This document shows, piece by piece, positions 27,260 to 36,408 of a DNA stretch of 64,000 nucleotides. The translations under genes and the position numbers were made by a program. Every line of letters begins with the position of its first letter. Positions within the stretch are counted from its first letter, which is position 1. The stretch is from Sporocytophaga sp. Its GTDB lineage: Bacteria > Bacteroidota > Bacteroidia > Cytophagales > Cytophagaceae. The stretch is taken from NCBI RefSeq assembly GCF_017745095.1, contig NZ_JAGHZZ010000003.1, positions 372,001-436,000 on the forward strand, given 5' to 3'. The notes beneath the pieces are model-generated. The model made no database searches, had not been told where the DNA came from, and saw only the letters and a program-made list of their open reading frames with translations.

Positions 27260-28594
27260 CTAGTATTGATATTGAATTCTAAAATTAACTTGCTTTTGAT
27301 CGGCATACATCAACAGGATGTTTCTTTTATCCATTACATCAGGATAACCTATTAAGAGGGAAAGATTCACTTTATCATTCCACTGATATGTAGTTGTTAA
27401 CATATGCAGAAAGGATGGATAATATACTAACCAAAGTGTCATCCAGTTAACAGACAAGTTTTCATTTAAAAACCTCTTGGTTATGTTCAGTGTCAAAGTA
27501 CTATAATTCCTTGGAAAAATCTGTAACTTATCGTTCCAACCAACTATATGACTATTTGCACCTTCCAGACTGGCATTGAACTTTGATCCACGGGAATAGT
27601 TCAATGCCAATGATGCATCAACAACATCTTTCTGTTCAATGCTAATAGCGTTCTCCCTAACAGCATAAAAATTCCGAGGAGATTTCCATGCTACTTCGCC
27701 CTTGAACAAAAATGCGCCTTTTGCATGATTCAGGGTCATTCCCACCAATTTACTCCTTTGCTTTCTGACAAAGAAATCATTATCCATCAAATGAGCAGCT
27801 AAAATGCTGAAATCGCTATTACCAAAGGTCTTTTTCCATTTCATTCCATATTCAAAATCATTACCATTTATTCTCCGCTTTGGCGCTTCAATATTTCGCA
27901 ACATTTCAATGCCATATGCGCTTCCAACTCTGGGATATTCATTATATGCCGGTATAGGAATAAAAAAGAAAGTCCAATCACCAATCTTTGAGAATTGATC
28001 CACTGTAATCATTGGTTGACCAATCCGGGATTCTTCCGGCGCGACAAAAAATAATTCTGAATAATTCCATGGACTTATTACATCCGTAATGGCTGTAAAA
28101 TCTGATTCACCCAAGACCAAGAGTTGAATACCTGCTTTTATACTGGTTCGACCAAAACTAGCTTGCAGAAAGGCTTCCCTGGTTCTTAATCTAAACCAAA
28201 TATCCTTATCTCTGGCTTCTGCTTGATGGTCATTGCTCCAAAAGGCCAATAATTTTGAGTCGTACTGAAAATACAATAAATTTTTAAAGAAGAATTTAGA
28301 GTATTCTAACCTAATTGCTGTTCGATTCTTTATAAACCTTGTCGGAGATTCAATTTTATAGGAAGCTTCATGCATCAATGTTAACCTCATTGGTGTAAGT
28401 ACATTCCTGGACCAAAAGGAGGCGGAATCCGATCCGTCTCCAATTGGTTCAAGACTATATATTAAACCAGCATCGCCAGATGTTAAACTAGTATCATTTA
28501 CTATCAAACTACTATCACAAGGAGTCTGCGCAACCACAATAGTGTATAGAAAACAAAGTGAAATATTAAAAAAAATACTAGCTACCGACTTCAA
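27260..28594 (-). CDS. Outer-membrane beta-barrel protein, probable export partner (444 aa)
   Basis: A signal peptide (about 1-23, ending VVAQ) is followed by repeated short amphipathic strands with aromatic ends and a C-terminal strand NFRIQYQY ending in an aromatic residue, the usual signal for outer-membrane insertion. The overall pattern resembles barrel proteins encoded beside RND/MMPL pumps (DUF1302-like), but I cannot assign a family with certainty. The frame starts at a TTG (28594) and no ATG lies near, so TTG is the probable start. It follows the LolA-like gene by 53 nt and may give the pump an outer-membrane exit or anchor. Confidence 0.72.
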   Translation of the reverse strand: MKSVASIFFNISLCFLYTIVVAQTPCDSSLIVNDTSLTSGDAGLIYSLEPIGDGSDSASFWSRNVLTPMRLTLMHEASYKIESPTRFIKNRTAIRLEYSKFFFKNLLYFQYDSKLLAFWSNDHQAEARDKDIWFRLRTREAFLQASFGRTSIKAGIQLLVLGESDFTAITDVISPWNYSELFFVAPEESRIGQPMITVDQFSKIGDWTFFFIPIPAYNEYPRVGSAYGIEMLRNIEAPKRRINGNDFEYGMKWKKTFGNSDFSILAAHLMDNDFFVRKQRSKLVGMTLNHAKGAFLFKGEVAWKSPRNFYAVRENAISIEQKDVVDASLALNYSRGSKFNASLEGANSHIVGWNDKLQIFPRNYSTLTLNITKRFLNENLSVNWMTLWLVYYPSFLHMLTTTYQWNDKVNLSLLIGYPDVMDKRNILLMYADQKQVNFRIQYQY

Positions 28595-28647
28595 AATTGA
28601 TAAATAAAATTAGGTCTAACAAAAAACTAAAACATGCATACTCCAGA

Positions 28648-29526
28648 CTATTTCATGTAAGTACGAAACTTTGCTAAGTTCTTTTCCCTGAAAGCAAAGT
28701 CTGTAAGACTTCTTTGAGTCAAAAATTCATCCGAAGCTTCCATGTTATATGCAACTGATATCAATCTTAATTCAGTTACTCTTCTCGAAACAAGATTATT
28801 CATAGTGGTGACTCTCACTACCCATACTTTGTCTATAAGCTCAACACCTTTTCTGTTCAACTGCTTACAGAGCTTTCCTCTATGGTCATAAAGATCTTCT
28901 TTCAAAACGAGTAATCTCTCTTTGTCAATCCATGATGTAATTTTTCCATATTTGGTCTTTTTGGCACGCAATGCAGTAGGTACTGATTCTATAACCCAAA
29001 CTTTCCGGTTATCGTAAGTTTCTTCTCCGATAAGTTTGTATGTATAGTCTTTAACTTTTCTACTGCTCATATCCTCAACGGAAAATTCAGATCCAAAAAA
29101 GCTTCCGCTCTCATCGCTATCTTCACTGCTAGACACCAGACGTTTAACTTTTCCGATTGCTGACAAATACAACCAGGTATCATTATCCTTACCTGCTTCC
29201 AGATTCTCATAAGTTAACATACCAATACCTTTATCCTTAGATGGTTCAAGCACAACAGCAATGGATCTTGTTTCATTACCATAATGCTTTTGGGCACTTT
29301 CCAAAACTGATATTCTAGGATTTTCAGAGCAGCTCAAGCTTCCCCCTTTTATTTCATATTTGCAAGTAGTTAATTTAATCTTGGTGATAGATGTTTTATA
29401 AGATTCTCTGCTCACACTATCAACTCTACTGATTATCTTTAATGCATCCTGTGTTGAAGCTGGAACTAAAGCAGTAAGACTAAAAACTGATAAAATGATT
29501 ACAAAAATTATCTGAAATGATTTCAT
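28648..29526 (-). CDS. LolA-like outer membrane lipoprotein-sorting protein (292 aa)
   Basis: A cleavable signal peptide (IIFVIILSVFSLTALVPAS) precedes a periplasmic domain with the pattern of the COG2834 LolA-like family: DTWLYLSAIGKVKRL near 112-127, the acidic SSSEDSDESGSFFGSEFS, YTYKLIGEETYDNRKVWVIE, and a C-terminal LTDFAFREKNLAKFR. Members are commonly encoded next to MMPL/RND transporters and are thought to receive hydrophobic cargo. The gene follows the pump by 18 nt, which supports a joint function in carrying cargo across the periplasm. Confidence 0.82.
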   Translation of the reverse strand: MKSFQIIFVIILSVFSLTALVPASTQDALKIISRVDSVSRESYKTSITKIKLTTCKYEIKGGSLSCSENPRISVLESAQKHYGNETRSIAVVLEPSKDKGIGMLTYENLEAGKDNDTWLYLSAIGKVKRLVSSSEDSDESGSFFGSEFSVEDMSSRKVKDYTYKLIGEETYDNRKVWVIESVPTALRAKKTKYGKITSWIDKERLLVLKEDLYDHRGKLCKQLNRKGVELIDKVWVVRVTTMNNLVSRRVTELRLISVAYNMEASDEFLTQRSLTDFAFREKNLAKFRTYMK

Positions 29527-29544
29527 ATTTTTTATATTGATTTT

Positions 29545-32136
29545 CTATGCTCCTATTAACTCTTTGTACTGCTCTTGATTGGATTCGAACTTTGTTCCTT
29601 TTTTCTGGAAGTTTAATTTAAACACCATAATTAATGCAGGAAGCAAAAACAGGTCACACAACAAACCTGCGAAAATGGCCAGAGAGCCAAACTTTCCGAC
29701 GTTAGCAGTCCCAGTACTTTCTGCAATGGACATTATACCAAATCCAAGTCCTAGAATTAAAGAAGTAAATACGATTGCCTGACCTGACTCCTTCATCGTA
29801 TGCTTCAAGGCCCTCTTTATATTCCCATCTTTCAAAACTTCAAGTCGATATTGACTAATAAAAGTTGAAGTGTCATCAACTGAAACACCTATTATAACTG
29901 GAGCTAACATCATTGTGAAAAAATCCAGAGGCACTTCGAACCAACCCATTATACCGAAGGTCAGTACAGAAGGAATTAGGTTTGGTATTATTGAAATTAA
30001 GCCCGCTTTAAATGACCCAAAAACCAACAATAAAATAATACTGATAACAAAAAGAGCTAAACCAAAACTTTTAAACTCATTTTGTGTAAGATAATCAGCA
30101 GTCTTCATAGCCAGTGCAAACCCACCCGTAACAGAAACGAAAGTATCCGGATACTTCTTTTTGATTTTACTCACAGCCTCATGAATATCCTTTTGCATCT
30201 CATCAAATACTCTGGTATATTCGTATGAGCCATAAGTGTGCAATGTTACCGAGATATTTGCTTTTCTGTAATTATCATCAATCATCCTTCTACGATCATC
30301 CGGATTAGCATTATTAAACAAGAAGAGTGTTTGAGAAAGTTGTTTCTCGTCAGAAGGAATAATATATTTATCTGCCTGTCCCTGATTTAACTTTTGATAC
30401 GAATCCTTTACAACATTAACTATAGACGAAGTCGTCACTACATACTTGGTATATTTCTTTTCAAACTTTTGTTGTAGCTCATCTATAACTTTTAATACTT
30501 GTGGGTCCTGAAGACCATCATCTTTTCCCAAATCAAGGTAGATTGCAATACGCGAAGAGCCAGACATTTTCTCATCAACAATTCTGACATTTTTATTCCA
30601 TCTGGAATCTTCAGGGAAGGTATCGGTTAAGCTGGTATCTACTTTTACCATTGAGGCACCTATTATGCAAATAACAAATACAGATAAGAATGAGATGATA
30701 GGAAGGATTGGTCTTTTTTCTACAGCTGGAATAACCTTATCCAGTGATTTTTGTAGAGAAAGAGCAAAATTCGGAACAATACGACCAATAAAGCTAAGCT
30801 GTTTCTTGTCGGTCTTTTCAATCTTTGGAACTGGAGGCCATAAATCGAGCATTAATGGAAGTAAGAAAATTGACAGGAACAGAGCCAGAAAAATACCCAA
30901 CGTAGACATCCATGCGAAATTTTGAATAGGAACCAGGTCGGAAATATTTAAGGCCAATATACCCGCCATGTTTGTAATGGCCGTCATAAGCATTGGAGCT
31001 CCTGTGCTTTTATAAGTATGTCTAAGTGCAGAGCTATGATCATGATTCGTCTTACGATAAAACATGTATCCAGACATCAAGTGAACCGAATCTGCTATAC
31101 CTACAGTAAGGATCAGCAAAACCGTTAGGATTAGAAAACTTGTAAAAGGTAAACCCAGTAGAGCTGAAATACCTAGAGTCCAGATTGTAGTTAAGAAAAC
31201 AATGAGCATTCCCCAAACTACGGCAGATAATGAACGGAACAGGAACCATAACAGGACTATTATGATGACAAATGCAGCCAAGTATAACATTCCCATTTCT
31301 GCCACCATTATGTTTTGATACTCTGAGCCAGCAGTATTTCCAACTGCATAATATTCCAGATGATTTGCATATTCAGGTTTGTCAATAATCGCTTTTATTG
31401 CATTGTTCAAAGCGGTATAGTCTGCCATATCTGTCGGTTTGAAGCGTGGCGTTTCTTTTTTTGCCGAAACATTGTCTTTTAATTTTGAACCATCCATCAC
31501 AATTTCCATATCAGCAGCAACCGCCTGATCCGCCTGCACATCCGAATCCTCAGGGATTGCACCAAAATCCGTTTCAATATACATTCCTCCATACTTCAGG
31601 TCCTTTGAAAAATATTGTAGAGGAAAGCTTCTTTGTGCTTCTGCAGTTTTTCTGATCTGATCTAGCTCTTCCGCTGATGTTGGGATTGTACTACTTACTA
31701 AAGGTTTGGAGATAAGCATATCTTCTTCAACAGCTAACACAGGTGCATTAACTAGACTGTTGATTTTTACAATATGATCAAGTGCAGACTTTTCTCCTTC
31801 CTTTAACTTTGACCTGTAATCAAGAAGCTCCTCACGAATTCCTCTTATTGCTTCCAGCGATTTGTGAGAAAACACATTTCCATCTTTGGGCTTATAAACT
31901 ATATAAACACCATCTTCACTTCCAAACTGAGCGTGATACTCATTAAATGCAACATATACAGGATCGTTCTTTGCAAACCACCCTTCAATTGTAAGATCAA
32001 ATTTGGACTTCTGCATTCCAAAGAAACATGCTACAGTAGCACCAATGAAAAACAGTGAGAAGAGCAGCTTCCTTTTCCGAACCTGATCTGGAAGATTGGC
32101 AAAGTACTCCGAAATGGAGTTAGTGATTCTTTTCAT
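29545..32136 (-). CDS. MMPL/RND-superfamily transporter (863 aa)
   Basis: An inner-membrane pump with the duplicated RND layout. It has one N-terminal membrane segment (about 25-42), a large periplasmic loop, five segments (about 270-430), a seventh segment near 480, a second large loop, and five final segments (about 690-850). Conserved intramembrane Asp residues appear in GIADSVHLMSGY and GVSVDDTSTFISQYR, as expected for proton coupling. At 863 residues it matches MMPL and HpnN-like lipid transporters rather than drug efflux AcrB (about 1050). It probably exports the polyketide or a lipid conjugate with the LolA-like protein and the outer-membrane barrel encoded next. It starts about 100 nt after the ECH2 gene. 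Confidence 0.88.
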   Translation of the reverse strand: MKRITNSISEYFANLPDQVRKRKLLFSLFFIGATVACFFGMQKSKFDLTIEGWFAKNDPVYVAFNEYHAQFGSEDGVYIVYKPKDGNVFSHKSLEAIRGIREELLDYRSKLKEGEKSALDHIVKINSLVNAPVLAVEEDMLISKPLVSSTIPTSAEELDQIRKTAEAQRSFPLQYFSKDLKYGGMYIETDFGAIPEDSDVQADQAVAADMEIVMDGSKLKDNVSAKKETPRFKPTDMADYTALNNAIKAIIDKPEYANHLEYYAVGNTAGSEYQNIMVAEMGMLYLAAFVIIIVLLWFLFRSLSAVVWGMLIVFLTTIWTLGISALLGLPFTSFLILTVLLILTVGIADSVHLMSGYMFYRKTNHDHSSALRHTYKSTGAPMLMTAITNMAGILALNISDLVPIQNFAWMSTLGIFLALFLSIFLLPLMLDLWPPVPKIEKTDKKQLSFIGRIVPNFALSLQKSLDKVIPAVEKRPILPIISFLSVFVICIIGASMVKVDTSLTDTFPEDSRWNKNVRIVDEKMSGSSRIAIYLDLGKDDGLQDPQVLKVIDELQQKFEKKYTKYVVTTSSIVNVVKDSYQKLNQGQADKYIIPSDEKQLSQTLFLFNNANPDDRRRMIDDNYRKANISVTLHTYGSYEYTRVFDEMQKDIHEAVSKIKKKYPDTFVSVTGGFALAMKTADYLTQNEFKSFGLALFVISIILLLVFGSFKAGLISIIPNLIPSVLTFGIMGWFEVPLDFFTMMLAPVIIGVSVDDTSTFISQYRLEVLKDGNIKRALKHTMKESGQAIVFTSLILGLGFGIMSIAESTGTANVGKFGSLAIFAGLLCDLFLLPALIMVFKLNFQKKGTKFESNQEQYKELIGA

Positions 32137-32239
32137 AAATTTTATGATTGATTAAATTATTGTCAAAAATTAATATGGAATGGTTAGCTAGCAAACGAAG
32201 GCAAAATCTTTAGATTTAGACTATGACTTATTTATTATA

Positions 32240-32989
32240 TTACTTTCCAAAGAGGTCTTTAATCCTATCTCTTACTTCAGGTTGAAGGAATGTTATTTCA
32301 TGCATTGCCTCCTCTTGTTCGATTACTTTTGGAAGACCGGCCCGGAGGTCTGCAACCAAATGATCCTTTAAAGTAACAAGTGACACCCTTGGTTTTTCAG
32401 CAATCGTCTTTGCCAACTCCAAAGCATATTCCATTACTTGTTCCCGTGGAAGTACAGGAAAAGGAATACCTCTTTTCTGCAACTCTTCTCCTCTATATGT
32501 TTTAGCAGAAAGCATCATTTCTTCAGCCAAACTTATTCCCAGCTTTTTTGGAAGGATGAAAGTTGATCCCATACCTGGAGTAAAGCCATATTTCATAAAG
32601 TTGGTAGTATAAATACTCTCCCTACTTAGAATCACAAAATCAGCAAACATTCCCATTACAAAACCACCTCCTATCCCATGCCCTTGCATTGCTGAAATTA
32701 CCGGAATCGGGCAATTCAAAGCCAGGCTATAAAGATCAATATCCGTAAACCTTGCCTTTCCGTCAGAAATTTCAAGTAATCCTTCTTTGGTACCTCCACT
32801 GGCAAAGTAGCTTTCATAACCAGTTAATATAACTACTTTATATTGAGCCTGAGTTTTTATAGTTTCAAAAGCTTGAATCAGCCCTTCTGCCAAAGGAACA
32901 GAGAACATATTCTTGCTTTCCTTATCCTGCATTTTGATCTGGACAATTCCAGCACTTATCTCTTTAAGTTCAATAACCTCCTCTGACAT
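32240..32989 (-). CDS. ECH2-type enoyl-CoA hydratase-family decarboxylase of the beta-branching cassette
   Basis: A crotonase-fold protein of 249 residues. Family marks are the oxyanion-hole segments ASGGTKEGL near 63-71 and GHGIGGGF near 103-110, with YGFTPGMGSTFI near 134-145, typical of ECH2 decarboxylases (PksI, CurF N-terminus). After ECH1 dehydrates the HMG-like intermediate, ECH2 removes CO2 to leave a beta-methyl or related branch. It starts 2 nt after the ECH1 stop. It is closely similar by eye to the third crotonase domain inside megasynthase A, so the cluster has a free and an embedded version. Confidence 0.92.
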   Translation of the reverse strand: MSEEVIELKEISAGIVQIKMQDKESKNMFSVPLAEGLIQAFETIKTQAQYKVVILTGYESYFASGGTKEGLLEISDGKARFTDIDLYSLALNCPIPVISAMQGHGIGGGFVMGMFADFVILSRESIYTTNFMKYGFTPGMGSTFILPKKLGISLAEEMMLSAKTYRGEELQKRGIPFPVLPREQVMEYALELAKTIAEKPRVSLVTLKDHLVADLRAGLPKVIEQEEAMHEITFLQPEVRDRIKDLFGK

Positions 32990-32991
32990 AA

Positions 32992-33783
32992 TTAAGCTCC
33001 TTCCCAGGGAAATTTCCCTGTTTTTACGTATCGTGAAATTTTAGCAAGATTATTGTGATCCGAGAACACTTCAATATTAGCATCAAATGCCTTTTGCCTT
33101 GACCTCAAAAGGTCTTCATCCAAGGATCCTATATACTTCTTGTAGCGTGCAACCCCTTCCTTAGATAATCGTCTAAGTCTCAGCAAATGCTTCCTCAATA
33201 AATTTTCACTACTTTCTTCATAAGCATCCACTAGGCCCCATTCATGAGCTTGTTTGGCTGTGATAGGGGACGTCATTAATGTCATATAATTCGCTTTGGA
33301 AAATCCCATTCGACGAATTAGAAATGGCAATACACAAGCTGGCATTAATCCGAAAAGAAGTTCAGATAAACTGAATACTGCTTTTTCTTCACATAACACG
33401 ATATCACTGGCTGCAACAAACCCTATCCCACCAGCATTGGCCTTTCCCCTTACATGAGCAATTGTAATATAAGGTCCGGAGGTCATCTGTAACCACAGAT
33501 TGTAAAGAGGTTCCGGATCTTGCTCATGATGCTGAGTTTGACTTTCAAGGCTTTCCTGAATCCCTTTAAAATCCGCACCAAAGCAAAACACTTCTGGCAA
33601 ACCTTCTATTACAACAATCTTAACTTCATTTTCACATTGAGCCAGCACTTCGGAAAACTCCTCAATAAGGCCATCATTAATAGTATTATTCGCATCTGGG
33701 CGATACATCTGTATATAACAAATGTCGTCTTCGAACCTTGCCTTGATATTTTTATAAGGCTTTGAACTGACTAAGACACCCAT
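32992..33783 (-). CDS. ECH1-type enoyl-CoA hydratase-family dehydratase of the beta-branching cassette
   Basis: A crotonase-fold protein of 263 residues with CFGADFKGI near 67-75, KANAGGIGFVAASDIVL near 114-130 and FSLSELLFGLMPACVLPF near 137-154. The last segment is characteristic of PksH/CurE-like ECH1 enzymes, which dehydrate the 3-hydroxy-3-methylglutaryl-type intermediate on an ACP. Its ATG overlaps the end of the HMGS gene by 13 nt, and ECH2 follows after 2 nt, so the three are translated together. Confidence 0.93.
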   Translation of the reverse strand: MGVLVSSKPYKNIKARFEDDICYIQMYRPDANNTINDGLIEEFSEVLAQCENEVKIVVIEGLPEVFCFGADFKGIQESLESQTQHHEQDPEPLYNLWLQMTSGPYITIAHVRGKANAGGIGFVAASDIVLCEEKAVFSLSELLFGLMPACVLPFLIRRMGFSKANYMTLMTSPITAKQAHEWGLVDAYEESSENLLRKHLLRLRRLSKEGVARYKKYIGSLDEDLLRSRQKAFDANIEVFSDHNNLAKISRYVKTGKFPWEGA

Positions 33784-35030
33784 TCGTATATTCTTTTAAA
33801 TTCTTTTATCTCTTTTAAGAATAAAGTTTCTTTACCCATTGCCTTTCTTGCTTGAGGAATGAAACTGCTATCCAAAGTCACATTACGTGTGCCAAATTTA
33901 AGTGCATTACTTCCTATGAGAAGGTTTTCATATTCCTCCATCGTCAGTTCATATCTTTTATCTAATTGCTCTCTTATATTAAGAGCCCTTATGCGCAGCT
34001 GTCCCTCCTTTCTTGCCACACCACTAAAAAACTCCGAACAACATCCTGAACCATAAGAAAAACAACCAATCCTCTGAGGTGCATCCAGGTTAGCGTTGTC
34101 TATTGTGCTTGCTAAAGACAACATTGCGGTAGCTCCCATGATATTGCCCACACGCTGACAATAAGTAAGCCCTGGAATCACCCTGCGATTAAAATCCTCT
34201 TCAATATCTTTTGGCTTCGCCTGAACCATTTTGCGCATCAGGTTACGATGAGCACCTTTGATCATACCTCCAAACGGAGTATGGAAAGACAAGTAGCCAA
34301 ATGTTTTGGCATAGTCTGCACCCTTAACACGTTTTTGATATTCGATAAAAGAGTTTTCACAACAATCAAGATAAGACAGCAATGACAAATCTGAGTCTGC
34401 AGCTTCTGAATCTGCAGAAGGTCTGCAAGTATCCATAACTTCATAACCATAGTAGCCATTAGCTCCAACATCTATCTGGAATACGTGAGGCTTTTCACTA
34501 ATTAGAACTGCTACCGCTCCCGCTCCATTGCTAGGTTCTGCAAATGACCAATCCTGCGAAAGAGCATCACCGCCATCTTCAATCATGAAACGTGAAATAT
34601 CTGTGGCAATTAGTAATGCTTTGGCTCCTGGTGATGTTTGTGATAAAATAAAATTGATTGCCATTTGCAATCCAGCCACACCTGAGTAGCAAGCATTTTT
34701 AAGTTCGACCAAACGACAATTACGATTCAAACCTAAGTAATGATGAATGTATGTACTCATTGACTTGGCAAAATCAAAAGAGGATTCAGTGGATGTAATA
34801 ACCAGTTCTATACGATCCTTCTCTTCCGGACTCAATGCGTCAATCAAAGGTTTGGCAGCATTTACTCCGAAGGTAATGGGATCTTCATATGGCAATGCAA
34901 CCGTCTTTTCTTTCATCATAAGGTTATTAAACCGAGTCATATCCAACTTACGATATTCGGCAAGCTTCTCTACGTCCAAATAGGATGTACCAGCGAAAAC
35001 ATTAATCGCTTCAATTCCGACTATACTCAT
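33771..35030 (-). CDS. HMG-CoA synthase-like beta-branching enzyme (HMGS)
   Basis: Adds an acetyl group from the donor ACP to the beta-keto group of the growing chain. The 419-residue length matches the PksG/CurD group. The nucleophile is Cys114 in KNACYSG, with His250 in SFHTPFGG and the late SYGSGCCSEFFSG segment. Acceptor ACPs for it should be the six Trp-flagged ACPs in megasynthases A, B and C. Its gene follows a 309-nt gap containing two inverted repeats, so a promoter or attenuation point may exist here. It overlaps ECH1 by 13 nt. Confidence 0.94.
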   Translation of the reverse strand: MSIVGIEAINVFAGTSYLDVEKLAEYRKLDMTRFNNLMMKEKTVALPYEDPITFGVNAAKPLIDALSPEEKDRIELVITSTESSFDFAKSMSTYIHHYLGLNRNCRLVELKNACYSGVAGLQMAINFILSQTSPGAKALLIATDISRFMIEDGGDALSQDWSFAEPSNGAGAVAVLISEKPHVFQIDVGANGYYGYEVMDTCRPSADSEAADSDLSLLSYLDCCENSFIEYQKRVKGADYAKTFGYLSFHTPFGGMIKGAHRNLMRKMVQAKPKDIEEDFNRRVIPGLTYCQRVGNIMGATAMLSLASTIDNANLDAPQRIGCFSYGSGCCSEFFSGVARKEGQLRIRALNIREQLDKRYELTMEEYENLLIGSNALKFGTRNVTLDSSFIPQARKAMGKETLFLKEIKEFKRIYEWVS

Positions 35031-35058
35031 ATATTTATTTATGGTAAATTTTTATAAA

Positions 35059-35100
35059 ACTATTATATGTATTAATAGTATATAGTATGTATGCTATATA
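35059..35100. promoter_or_regulatory. Two adjacent inverted repeats upstream of the HMGS gene
   Basis: ACTATTA (35059-35065) pairs with TAATAGT (35073-35079) around TATGTAT, and TATATAG (35079-35085) pairs with CTATATA (35094-35100) around TATGTATG. The two dyads abut and lie 30-70 nt before the HMGS ATG. They could form an operator or weak hairpins, but the region is very AT-rich and chance is possible. The rest of the 309-nt gap (35031-35339) holds no gene I can support. Confidence 0.3.
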
Positions 35101-35339
35101 CCGGTACTGATTGGGTATTAATTAAAATATGCTGTTATGAAAATAGAAGTTATTAATAGCTGTTTAAAAGACTTCTTTTCAATATTGCCATAAGGCAAAT
35201 AATATGCGTACTCAAAAAAACTATCTCTGTAAGAGTTAGTAAAAATAATTATCAGGAATTGAACTACAAAATAGATATGAAATTTTAATATGAAGATATC
35301 GTCAAATTTCTCCAGCAATATTATAACCTCATATTTGTA

Positions 35340-36314
35340 TTATGCTTCCTGCATTGAAAAAGATTTGCTTTTCAATGAAGATCTTATCCAAGAATTTAAA
35401 ATTGACTGACGAGTCTGCGCATCATTTCCCAGCATGTGGTGCAGCTGAATTGTGATACCCATACGTCCGTGTGTTGTCATACATGCAGCACCAATCGGAT
35501 ACATAGATGGAACATTCGGACAAACCATCCAATGACCGCTCCCAGGTATATCCCATACTCCGACATTTGAGAATGTGCCTGTCCAGCTTTCACCTTGTTG
35601 CTTTCTATCGACTAGATATTTACGCATTTTCTCCTGACCCATCATTGATCCACCCTGAATGCCAAACCAAGCTCCCCAGTGATAGCCTCTCTTCATTAAG
35701 CCAACAATTTTTTCATGAAGTTGCTTTATTGAAAAATCATGATCTACGTCTACAGCTAAGAAAGAAGTATGAATTAGTTCAGCAGAACGTTCTACACCTC
35801 CGCGAACATTTACAGGAACAGACCAACGTCTATTTGCTGAAGGCGGCATCAGTTGAGCCGACACCACTGCATCTAAGTGATATAATAAATAAGAATTCAC
35901 CGTTACACCTGCAGCTCTAGCGGCAAACTTGATTTCCTCTGTTTCTTCCTTAGTGAATAAATACCAAGAGATACGTTCATGAACAGGAAGCGAAATGCGT
36001 TTTGCATTAGGGTCAATCCGAAGCCACTCTTGCTTTCTGACACCTGCTGTAGGCAAGTATGCCATCATTCCACGTAGCTTACGAAAAAAAGTGTACTTGT
36101 CATCCTTCAAAGTTGGAACCTGATCCACTTTCAGACCTTGCGCCCGCATCAGATACGCCAAACCTCCTACCCCATCATAATCGTAGTGAGGTAGCTCTGT
36201 CCATTCAGGCTGAGTTGCACCTTCTTTAATTTGCCCGAAAATTCCTGAGACATCTTCGCCGCAGTCTTCCATGGCTCTAAACCATTCACCTGGCCAATCA
36301 ATATTCTTTTTCAT
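35340..36314 (-). CDS. CAT-like (condensation-superfamily) acyltransferase, 324 aa
   Basis: The second half has the look of the chloramphenicol acetyltransferase/condensation superfamily: FTKEETEEIKFAARAAGVTVNSYLL near 120-145, VPVNVRGG near 169-176, and a C-terminal LHHMLGNDAQ with His292-His293 resembling the HHxxxD-type site of CAT and E2 acyltransferases. The N-terminal 100 residues do not show the usual condensation-domain HHxxxDG. It might acylate the product or release the chain from the synthase, which lacks a visible thioesterase. Both are inference. A strong AGGAGGA ribosome-binding site precedes the ATG. No signal peptide. Confidence 0.68.
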   Translation of the reverse strand: MKKNIDWPGEWFRAMEDCGEDVSGIFGQIKEGATQPEWTELPHYDYDGVGGLAYLMRAQGLKVDQVPTLKDDKYTFFRKLRGMMAYLPTAGVRKQEWLRIDPNAKRISLPVHERISWYLFTKEETEEIKFAARAAGVTVNSYLLYHLDAVVSAQLMPPSANRRWSVPVNVRGGVERSAELIHTSFLAVDVDHDFSIKQLHEKIVGLMKRGYHWGAWFGIQGGSMMGQEKMRKYLVDRKQQGESWTGTFSNVGVWDIPGSGHWMVCPNVPSMYPIGAACMTTHGRMGITIQLHHMLGNDAQTRQSILNSWIRSSLKSKSFSMQEA

Positions 36315-36408
36315 ATTCTCCTCCTATTTTTATTATTATGTTTACTATTTCTTGGGTTAACAACAATTCTGATTAGTCCTACAAATCTATTTTACAAATC
36401 CTCAGACA

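Noticed and set aside
35118-35318. A 66-codon ORF on the minus strand in the gap before HMGS
   Set aside because: Low-complexity hydrophobic sequence in AT-rich DNA, with no recognisable domain or ribosome-binding site. Chance is more likely.
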